A stretch of DNA of 15,231 bases from Akkermansiaceae bacterium (lineage in GTDB: Bacteria > Verrucomicrobiota > Verrucomicrobiia > Verrucomicrobiales > Akkermansiaceae): positions 1 to 15,231 of the forward strand of contig JALOTR010000007.1 of the NCBI GenBank assembly GCA_025457805.1, read 5' to 3'. The translations under genes and the position numbers were made by a program. Of this stretch, positions 7,532 to 13,996 are shown in pieces. The notes below the pieces were generated by a model that saw only the letters and a program-made list of their open reading frames with translations, had not been told where the DNA came from and searched no databases. The first letter of the stretch is position 1. Every line of letters starts with the position of its first letter.

Positions 7532-8634
7532 CAGAAGCGGATTTCTGGACCGACCCCGCGCCATGGGCGTTTGGGTTCGATGGATCATTGCCGAATCTGC
7601 CTGAACTTCGTCATCATGTGTTGTTCGAGACATCCGGCAGCACCGGCAGGCCGAAGTGGATCGCTCTTTCCAAATCCGCCCTGCTGGCATCCGCCGCTGC
7701 GGTGAACCAGCACCTAGCTGTTAGGGAAACCTCGCGCTGGGGACTTGCTCTGCCTGTCCATCATGTGGGCGGCTTCGGCGTGGCGGCGCGTGCGCATGCG
7801 GCAGCTTGCGGTTTTCATGAATTCGGCCAACGCTGGGATGCATGGAAGTTTCAACAATGGCTGGGCGAAAACGATGTTTCCCACACCTCGCTCGTTCCCA
7901 CGCAAGTGCATGATTTGGTTGCAGCGGATCTCCCCCCGCCTTCATCGCTGCGCGCCATCGTCGTTGGCGGCGGACACCTGCCTGTGGCCACCGGTCGCGC
8001 GGCGAGAAAACTCGGTTGGCCGGTGTTGGCGAGTTATGGCATGACGGAAGCCGGCTCCCAGATCGCCACGCAGCCGCTCGATGCCATCCAGCATCCCTAT
8101 CACCCCGCACCCATTCCCTTGCTGCCGATCTGGCAGGCGGAGATTTCTGTTAGGGAAACCCTGCGCATTTCCGGTCCGGCCTTGTTCTCCGGTGTCTTGA
8201 TCCAAGATCCCTCATGGACCTTTATCCCGCGCCCTTCGCCATGGCATGATACGGATGATCGCGTGCGCTTGGAAAACGATCAACTCACACCGCTGGGTCG
8301 CGCCGATTCCCGGGTGAAGGTGCTGGGTGAACTCATCGATCCGGAGGCCATCGAGCGGGATCTGATCCAAAACTCCAATGGTGCCATCGCCCCTGGCAGA
8401 CTTGTCATCGTCGCCGTGCCGGATGACCGCATGGAGCATGCGCTGGTTCCTGTGGTGGATGCAGCGATCGATTCACCATTCATTCATTCCATCCTTGCCG
8501 ATCACAATGCCAACTCCCCCGGGTTTCTGCGCCTTCGCCCGGCTGTGGTTCTCGCGGATTTTCCTCGCAGCCCGCTGGGCAAGCCGCTAAGAGGGGAGAT
8601 CGCAGCAATCCTCAGCCATCATGAAAATTCCTGA
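7513..8634 (+). CDS. menE: o-Succinylbenzoate-CoA ligase, short form
   Basis: A 373-residue acyl-adenylating enzyme that makes OSB-CoA from o-succinylbenzoate, ATP and CoA. Motifs visible are the P-loop TSGSTGRPK (residues 40-48), HHVGG (83-87), YGMTEAG (175-181), HDTDDR (245-250), the hinge region LGRADSRVKVLG, and the C-terminal catalytic Lys357 in SPLGKPLRGEI. It lacks the first 100 or so residues of full-length family members (usually 450 or more), and the P-loop is only about 40 residues from the start. The frame and neighbouring gene leave no room for a missing part, since the start lies inside menC, so this is probably a natural short form. Identity as MenE rather than another acyl-CoA ligase rests on its place after menC. 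It overlaps the next gene by 14 nt. Confidence 0.88.
   Translation: MDAALLTEADFWTDPAPWAFGFDGSLPNLPELRHHVLFETSGSTGRPKWIALSKSALLASAAAVNQHLAVRETSRWGLALPVHHVGGFGVAARAHAAACGFHEFGQRWDAWKFQQWLGENDVSHTSLVPTQVHDLVAADLPPPSSLRAIVVGGGHLPVATGRAARKLGWPVLASYGMTEAGSQIATQPLDAIQHPYHPAPIPLLPIWQAEISVRETLRISGPALFSGVLIQDPSWTFIPRPSPWHDTDDRVRLENDQLTPLGRADSRVKVLGELIDPEAIERDLIQNSNGAIAPGRLVIVAVPDDRMEHALVPVVDAAIDSPFIHSILADHNANSPGFLRLRPAVVLADFPRSPLGKPLRGEIAAILSHHENS
7718..7731 (+). repeat. 14-bp repeat CTGTTAGGGAAACC, copy 1
   Basis: It lies inside menE and encodes part of A-V-R-E-T. An identical copy sits at 8147-8160 in the same gene and frame. Both contain the CTGTTAG word that recurs across the window. Confidence 0.7.
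8147..8160 (+). repeat. 14-bp repeat CTGTTAGGGAAACC, copy 2
   Basis: Identical to 7718-7731. It encodes part of S-V-R-E-T in menE. The flanking bases differ, so this is not part of a longer duplication. Confidence 0.7.
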
Positions 8635-8878
8635 TCCAAGATACCAGAATTGTGGATATCATGCATGGTTTGCCTTTTTTGCCCTCGCATTCATCTGCTT
8701 TCCCTTGTTGCTTTCCGTAGTAAGTGAAGGACTGACTGCGGATCTTCCGGTAAGAGGAAAGCCCGCGATATGGTTTATGGTGGGTTTGCTTGCCTTTGGT
8801 TCTATCTATCTTTTGAAAGAGTTCATCCTTCAGTTCCGCTGCTGGTTGAAGAAGTCGGCAAATCGGAAAAGCCATTGA
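8621..8878 (+). CDS. Small two-helix membrane protein of unknown function
   Basis: An 85-residue protein whose ATG lies inside the end of menE (14-nt overlap), as expected for a translationally coupled last gene of the cluster. I do not recognise a family. Two hydrophobic segments, about residues 15-34 (WFAFFALAFICFPLLLSVVS) and 48-66 (AIWFMVGLLAFGSIYLLKE), are joined by a short polar loop. The tail is basic (LKKSANRKSH). The positive tail suggests that both ends are cytoplasmic. Its DNA is clearly poorer in G+C than its neighbours (about 46% over 8641-8880 by hand count), which could mean a recent or weakly constrained gene. It ends 12 bp before the convergent LacI-type gene. A role in menaquinone synthesis is not supported by anything except position. 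Confidence 0.65.
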   Translation: MKIPDPRYQNCGYHAWFAFFALAFICFPLLLSVVSEGLTADLPVRGKPAIWFMVGLLAFGSIYLLKEFILQFRCWLKKSANRKSH

Positions 8879-8890
8879 GCAGTATTTTAT

Positions 8891-9943
8891 TCATCGGGAC
8901 TGTGCGGCGAAATTCACCGTCGTTCCATCCACCCAGTGGCTTCCGATCATCGTGGCACGAGGATGATCGGGCACTCCGTGTTCGTTGTGGTGGACCATGG
9001 AGATGAGCATGTCCATGGCGGCTTCTCCGACGAGGTCGTTGCATTGATTCATCCCGGCCCAATCGCTGTGACCGGCGCGCCATTCGTATTGGATGAGGCC
9101 GATGTCATGAGGAACTGATAGATTGAGTTCCTCCAACCAACGTCGCACTTCATGATAGAGGGTGAAGATGACGTCCGGGCGGTTTTTCTCCAACCACTTC
9201 GAGAAAATGCTGCGATCCTCACGTGCGGCGGCAACTTTGTGGAATGGCTGCGTGCGTTGTTTGACGGGAGTCAGTCGGCTTTGGCCCATCAGGAAACCGG
9301 CGGTGAAGCGGCCTTCGATGAGTTCGTCGATCACGCCGTCGAGTACCAGGGCCGGGCGTTTGTAGCCGAGGGATATGGCTTTTTCATACGCCTCCAGTGC
9401 CAGGGCATGTTGGTCGGAGCAGGCAAAGGAAAGGGCGGGTTCACGGGTGCGCACGCCTGTGACCACGGCGGGAAATTCATCCCAAAGCGGGGCGAGATGG
9501 GTCGGCAGGCGGTTGTGCTGCATCATGCCCACGATGATGATGCCGCGGATGTTGCGAGCGCGGAAAATGGAGATCCAGCGCGACACGGGCATGTCGGGTT
9601 CGTGCAGCCAGAATTCGTCTAACAGATAACCCAGTTGTTTCGCCCGCCGCTGGCATCCAGCCACATAGGACGGGATGGTGGAGTGGGTGCTGAAGGCGTC
9701 GCGGTTTTTATAGGCATTGATGATGGCAAGCGTGGCTTGGTATCCGGGCGAGCGATTCTGGCGAAGTTGCGCCATGAGATGGGCGACGGTGGGATTGAGG
9801 TGATATCCCATGTGGGCAGCGGCATCCGTGATGCGCTTGCGTGTTTCCTCGGAAATGCGGGGACTGCCGCGAAGCGCGAGGCTGACGGTGTTTTTTGAAA
9901 CACCCACTGCCTTCGCGACCTCTGCCATGGTTGGCTTTGCCAT
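8891..9943 (-). CDS. LacI-family transcriptional regulator, likely controls the arabinose operon
   Basis: A 350-residue DNA-binding regulator. The N-terminal LacI helix-turn-helix is clear: PTMAEVAKAVGVSKNTVSLAL (from residue 4), then GSPRISEETRKRI and MGYHLNP. The effector-binding periplasmic-protein-like domain covers about residues 62-345. It includes the NIRGIIIVGM segment, a GLIQYEW strand and a late WAGMNQCNDLVGEAAMDML helix typical of the fold. The hinge region reads PTVAHLMAQLR rather than the usual A-R-S-L form, so the minor-groove contact may differ. The gene is divergent from araB with a 104-bp gap that contains a 13-bp palindrome. Divergent placement suggests it represses or activates araBAD-symporter in response to arabinose or a derivative, and itself as well. 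It is neither AraC-type nor the GntR-headed AraR of Bacillus. Confidence 0.9.
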   Translation of the reverse strand: MAKPTMAEVAKAVGVSKNTVSLALRGSPRISEETRKRITDAAAHMGYHLNPTVAHLMAQLRQNRSPGYQATLAIINAYKNRDAFSTHSTIPSYVAGCQRRAKQLGYLLDEFWLHEPDMPVSRWISIFRARNIRGIIIVGMMQHNRLPTHLAPLWDEFPAVVTGVRTREPALSFACSDQHALALEAYEKAISLGYKRPALVLDGVIDELIEGRFTAGFLMGQSRLTPVKQRTQPFHKVAAAREDRSIFSKWLEKNRPDVIFTLYHEVRRWLEELNLSVPHDIGLIQYEWRAGHSDWAGMNQCNDLVGEAAMDMLISMVHHNEHGVPDHPRATMIGSHWVDGTTVNFAAQSR

Positions 9944-9984
9944 GGATGAAAAATGCCGGAAAAAACCCCCGAGTCCAGCCTGAA

Positions 9985-9997
9985 TATGACTGTCATA
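9985..9997. promoter_or_regulatory. Palindrome TATGACTGTCATA, candidate operator for the LacI-type regulator
   Basis: A perfect palindrome with 6-bp arms around one central T in the regulator-araB gap. It is 42 bp upstream of the regulator start and 50 bp upstream of the preferred araB start, so a dimer bound here could affect both promoters. LacI-family sites more often have an even centre with CG, so the fit is suggestive only. No clear -35/-10 pair could be placed. Confidence 0.5.
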
Positions 9998-10047
9998 CGA
10001 AGCGAGCCTTTCCGCCGGGCAGCGGCTTGATGCAAATCCCCAGCGTC

Positions 10048-11712
10048 ATGCCATTCACGATTGGATTGGATTACGGGACCAACTCGGCGCGAGCCGTGGT
10101 GGTGGATTGCGCGGATGGCCGGGAGATCGGCACCGCGGTGGTGGATTACCCTTCGGGGCATCAGGGAATTCTTCTGAATCCAGCAGACCACCATCTCGCG
10201 CGGCAGAGCCCGGCGGACTATGTGTTTGTCCTGGAGCAAGCGACCCTTCAGGCGCTGGCAGCCGCAAGATCCGCCGAGCCGGGTTTCAGTGCAGACCAAG
10301 TCATTGGCATCGGCATGGACGGCACGGGATCGAGTCCGATTCCGGTCGATTCGGGGAATGTGCCGATTGCTTCCAAAGCGGAGTTTTCCTCCAATCTCAA
10401 CGCGCAATGCTGGTTGTGGAAGGATCACACGGGCATTCCCGAGGCAGCGGCCATCACCGAGACCGCGGCCAGGATGCGTCCCCAGTATTTGGCGAAAATC
10501 GGCGGCACCTATTCCTCCGAATGGTTCTGGGCCAAGATCTGGCATTGCCTCAAGGTGGATGAAGCGGTTTTCGATGCGGCCTATTCGTGGGTCGAACTGG
10601 CGGATTTCATTCCTGCCGTGCTTGCCGGTGTCACCGATCCACGAAAAATCCAACGCGGTGTTTGCATGGCCGGTCACAAGGCCTTGTATGCGGAGGATTG
10701 GAACGGACTTCCGGACAAGGAATTTCTAACAGCCCTAAATCCCAAGCTCGCGGATCTGCGCGATCGTTTGTATGATCAAGCGCATGATGCCTCGGCCATC
10801 GCCGGTCATCTTTGCGTGGATTGGGCGGAAAAACTCGGTCTTCCGGCTGGTATTCCGATCGCCATCGGTGAAATGGACGTGCACTACGGAGCCATCGGCT
10901 GCGGCGTGGATGAAGGAACTCTCGTCAAAGTGATCGGCACGTCCACCTGCGATTGCGCGGTGGTTTCAGCGGAGAAAACCGTGGCCGACATCCCCGGCAT
11001 TTGCGGCATCGTCAAGGGCGCGATTCTACCCGGCTACTTCGGGATTGAGGCCGGCCAATCCGCAGTAGGTGATATCTTCAAATGGTTCGTCGAAGGAGTG
11101 TTGGGCGATGTCTCGCTTCACGGTCCGCTCACCGATGCAGCCGCTGCGCTCAGGCCGGGTCAGTCCGGATTGCTGGCACTGGATTGGAACAATGGCAATC
11201 GTACCATTCTGGTCGATCAATCGCTCACAGGACTTCTGTTAGGACAAACGCTTTACACCACGCAGGGTGAAATTTACCGCGCGCTCATCGAGGCCACCGC
11301 CTTCGGCGCGAGGGCGATTGTCGATCGCATCCGCGAGTATGGCGTGCCGGTGGAACGCATCGTCTGCTCGGGCGGCATTGCGGAAAAAAATCCCTTGCTC
11401 ATGCAGATCTACGCGGATGTCACCGGCTGTGAAATGCGGGTTTCCCGCTCCTCACAAGCCTGCGCGCTCGGCTCGGCCATCGGCGCGGCCGTGATTGCCG
11501 GGGCGCATCCGGATTTCAAGACCGCCCAAGCCGCCATGACCGGACTCAAGGAGATCAGCTTCAAGCCGATACCGGAAAATCAGGCGATCTATCAGAAATT
11601 GTATGATCTTTATCGCGAGTTGCACGATGCCTTCGGCGGTGTGAATCCCAGCGCCAACCTGGGTCACATCATGAAAGACCTGCTCGCCCTCAAGGCTCAA
11701 CAATCCCATTAA
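10048..11712 (+). CDS. araB: Ribulokinase
   Basis: A 554-residue FGGY-family sugar kinase that phosphorylates L-ribulose to L-ribulose 5-phosphate using ATP in the cytosol. The first phosphate motif is at the N-terminus ([10 protein letters not shown], Asp8). Substrate-side motifs include [21 protein letters not shown] and [11 protein letters not shown]. The catalytic base Asp277 lies in [11 protein letters not shown], the second phosphate motif is IGTSTC (about 296-301), and the adenosine motif is [17 protein letters not shown] (from 441), followed by ALGSAIGAA. These match the araB subgroup rather than xylulokinase or glycerol kinase. I prefer ATG 10048 because conserved sequence starts at once. 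ATG 10030 (560 residues) is also possible, and a far upstream frame to 9895 would overlap the regulator. It is the first gene of the operon, 19 nt before araA. Confidence 0.95.
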   Translation: MPFTIGLDYGTNSARAVVVDCADGREIGTAVVDYPSGHQGILLNPADHHLARQSPADYVFVLEQATLQALAAARSAEPGFSADQVIGIGMDGTGSSPIPVDSGNVPIASKAEFSSNLNAQCWLWKDHTGIPEAAAITETAARMRPQYLAKIGGTYSSEWFWAKIWHCLKVDEAVFDAAYSWVELADFIPAVLAGVTDPRKIQRGVCMAGHKALYAEDWNGLPDKEFLTALNPKLADLRDRLYDQAHDASAIAGHLCVDWAEKLGLPAGIPIAIGEMDVHYGAIGCGVDEGTLVKVIGTSTCDCAVVSAEKTVADIPGICGIVKGAILPGYFGIEAGQSAVGDIFKWFVEGVLGDVSLHGPLTDAAAALRPGQSGLLALDWNNGNRTILVDQSLTGLLLGQTLYTTQGEIYRALIEATAFGARAIVDRIREYGVPVERIVCSGGIAEKNPLLMQIYADVTGCEMRVSRSSQACALGSAIGAAVIAGAHPDFKTAQAAMTGLKEISFKPIPENQAIYQKLYDLYRELHDAFGGVNPSANLGHIMKDLLALKAQQSH

Positions 11713-11731
11713 ACTTTCACCTTCAAAATCC

Positions 11732-13252
11732 ATGTCAGACATCAACTCATTCAAGAATCTCGAAATCTGGTTTGTCACCGGTTCCCAGCATCTTTACGGA
11801 CCCGAGGCTCTCAAGAAAGTGGATGAACATTCACGCGCCGTCGTGAAGGCTCTCAACGCCGCAGGAACCCTGCCGCACAAGGTGGTGTTCAAGCCGGTGC
11901 TCAAGTCATCTGCGGAAATCACCCAGTTTGCCATTGATGCAAATTCGGAAAAGAAGTGCATCGGCATCATCGCATGGATGCATACCTTTTCTCCCGCGAA
12001 AATGTGGATCGAGGGCTTGCAAATCCTCCGCAAACCGCTGGCGGATCTTCACACCCAATTCAACCGCGACATTCCATGGGATACCATCGACATGGATTTC
12101 ATGAATCTCAACCAGACCGCGCACGGCGGTCGTGAGTTCGGCCATATCGGCGCCCGTCTCCGCCTTCCCCGCAAGGCGGTGGTCGGGCATTGGGAGGATC
12201 CGGAAGTGCATGACCGCCTCGCCGCATGGGCACGCGCCGCACGCGGCTGGCATGCTTCCCGCAATCTCAAAGTGGCACGCATCGGCGATAATATGCGCCA
12301 CGTGGCCGTCACGGAAGGCGACAAGGTTTCCGCCCAGATCCGCTTCGGCTGGGAAGTGAATACATTCGGCATTGGCGACCTCGTGGCGAAAATCAACGCG
12401 CAGCCGAAGGCGAAAATCGATAAGTTATGTGCTCTCTATGAAGCGAAATACCGCGTGGCCCCGGAATTGAAGAAAGGTGCCCCACGCCATGAATCTCTGC
12501 GTGATTCCGCAGCGATCGAGTTGGGCCTGCGTGCTTTGTTGGAAGAAGGTGGCTTCACGGCATTCACCACGACCTTCGAGGATCTCCATGGCATGAAACA
12601 ACTCCCCGGACTCGCCGTGCAGCGGCTCATGGAGGACGGTTATGGTTTTGCCGGCGAGGGCGATTGGAAAACAGCAGCGCTCGTCCGCATCATGAAAGTC
12701 ATGGCCTCAGGTCTCAAGGGCGGCACTTCCTTCATGGAAGATTACACCTATCATCTCGATCCCAAAAACCCGCTCATCCTCGGAGCGCACATGTTGGAAA
12801 TCTGCCCGTCCATCGCCAGCGAGGTGCCCAAGATCGAAATCCATCCGCTCGGCATCGGCGGTAAGGAAGATCCTTGCCGCATGGTCTTCGATTGCAGCCC
12901 GGGAAAAGCGGTCAATGGTTCCATCATCGATCTAGGCAACCGCCATCGTTTCCTCGTCAACGAAGTGGAATGCGTGGCTCCCAAAAACAAACTGCCCAAG
13001 CTCCCCGTCGCACGCGTTTTGTGGAAACCGCTGCCGGATCTGAAAACCGCCACCGCTGCCTGGATTTATGCGGGAGGTGCCCATCACACGGTTCTTTCCT
13101 ATGCGCTCACCAGCGAGCATCTCGAGGATTTTGCGGAAATGGCGAAGATCGAACTCAGCGTGATCGACAAAGGCACGCAACTCCGCTCTTATAAAAACGA
13201 ACTTCGTCAGTTGGATCTCTACTATCATCTCGCCCAGGGAATCCAGGGTTGA
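11732..13252 (+). CDS. araA: L-arabinose isomerase
   Basis: A 506-residue enzyme, close to the 500 residues of the E. coli protein, that interconverts L-arabinose and L-ribulose with a divalent metal (usually Mn). Family motifs run in order: [12 protein letters not shown] (14-25), [104 protein letters not shown] and [12 protein letters not shown]. The metal and catalytic residues are intact: Glu309, Glu336, His353 and His452 (His451 is adjacent), matching E. coli Glu306, Glu333, His350 and His450. It lies 19 nt after araB and 16 nt before araD. The start codon is preceded by CAAAATCC with no Shine-Dalgarno sequence. Confidence 0.97.
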   Translation: MSDINSFKNLEIWFVTGSQHLYGPEALKKVDEHSRAVVKALNAAGTLPHKVVFKPVLKSSAEITQFAIDANSEKKCIGIIAWMHTFSPAKMWIEGLQILRKPLADLHTQFNRDIPWDTIDMDFMNLNQTAHGGREFGHIGARLRLPRKAVVGHWEDPEVHDRLAAWARAARGWHASRNLKVARIGDNMRHVAVTEGDKVSAQIRFGWEVNTFGIGDLVAKINAQPKAKIDKLCALYEAKYRVAPELKKGAPRHESLRDSAAIELGLRALLEEGGFTAFTTTFEDLHGMKQLPGLAVQRLMEDGYGFAGEGDWKTAALVRIMKVMASGLKGGTSFMEDYTYHLDPKNPLILGAHMLEICPSIASEVPKIEIHPLGIGGKEDPCRMVFDCSPGKAVNGSIIDLGNRHRFLVNEVECVAPKNKLPKLPVARVLWKPLPDLKTATAAWIYAGGAHHTVLSYALTSEHLEDFAEMAKIELSVIDKGTQLRSYKNELRQLDLYYHLAQGIQG

Positions 13253-13268
13253 ACCGATCCGTATCCTC

Positions 13269-13967
13269 ATGTCCGATTACCAATCCATCAAAGAGGAATG
13301 CCTTGCGGCCAATCTGGCATTGCCCAAGACAGGTCTCGTGGACCTCACCTTCGGCAATGTTTCCGTGGCCGATCCCGAGCGTCGGGTTTTTGCCATCAAG
13401 CCCAGCGGCGTGGACTACGACAAGCTCACGGCCGATGACATGGTGGTGCTCGATTATGAAGGCAACATCATCGAAGGCAGCCTGCGTCCCTCGTCCGACA
13501 CGCCGACCCATCGCCACTTATTCCTCAATTTCCCAGGCATCCGCGCTGTCGTCCACACCCACTCACGCAATGCGGTGGCATTTTCCCAAGCGGGCATGGA
13601 CCTGCCATGTCTCGGCACCACGCACTGCGATTACTTCAACGGACCGGTCCCCGTGACCCGTGGAATGACGCCGGCGGAAGTCGGAGGCGAATACGAGTGG
13701 GAAACCGGCAAGGTCATCGTCGAGCGCTTCTCTGGCATCAATCCTGTGGACGTCCCGGCGGTTTTTGTTAGAAATCACGGTCCCTTCGCATGGGGTCCAA
13801 GCGCTGCCAAAGCCGTGGAAACCGCCCTTGCATTGGAAATCGTGGCCGACATGGCTCTCAAGACCCTTTCCCTCAACCCATCCGCCCCGCCCGCCCCGTC
13901 GCATCTGTTAGATAAACATTTCTTCCGGAAACACGGCCCGTCCGCGTATTACGGCCAATCCCATTGA
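13269..13967 (+). CDS. araD: L-ribulose-5-phosphate 4-epimerase
   Basis: A 232-residue class II aldolase-fold enzyme that converts L-ribulose 5-phosphate to D-xylulose 5-phosphate. It aligns almost without gaps to the 231-residue E. coli AraD: ANLALPKTGLVDLTFGNVS, IKPSGVDYDKLTADDMVV, PSSDTPTHRHL, VVHTHSRNAV, GTTHCDYFNG, GEYEWETGKVIVE, NHGPFAWG and LLDKHFFRKHG. Metal ligands His96, His98 and His170, with Asp77, correspond to E. coli His95, His97, His171 and Asp76. Catalytic Asp121 is also present. Third gene of the operon, 16 nt after araA and 29 nt before the symporter. No Shine-Dalgarno sequence is seen before the ATG. Confidence 0.97.
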   Translation: MSDYQSIKEECLAANLALPKTGLVDLTFGNVSVADPERRVFAIKPSGVDYDKLTADDMVVLDYEGNIIEGSLRPSSDTPTHRHLFLNFPGIRAVVHTHSRNAVAFSQAGMDLPCLGTTHCDYFNGPVPVTRGMTPAEVGGEYEWETGKVIVERFSGINPVDVPAVFVRNHGPFAWGPSAAKAVETALALEIVADMALKTLSLNPSAPPAPSHLLDKHFFRKHGPSAYYGQSH

Positions 13968-13996
13968 AAACCCATTTGTAGAATATTCCAAAATCC

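Noticed and set aside
9895..10047. N-terminal extension of AraB to 9895
   Set aside because: It overlaps the regulator gene and the palindrome, and conserved kinase sequence starts only at residue 1-3 of the ATG 10048 form.
9619..10677. 352-codon minus-strand frame crossing the regulator and araB
   Set aside because: It is a shifted frame of the regulator joined to antisense araB. Both real genes have full motifs.
13981..13988. Palindrome GAATATTC in the 29-nt gap before the symporter
   Set aside because: An 8-bp palindrome is expected by chance and there is no related copy at other promoters in the window.
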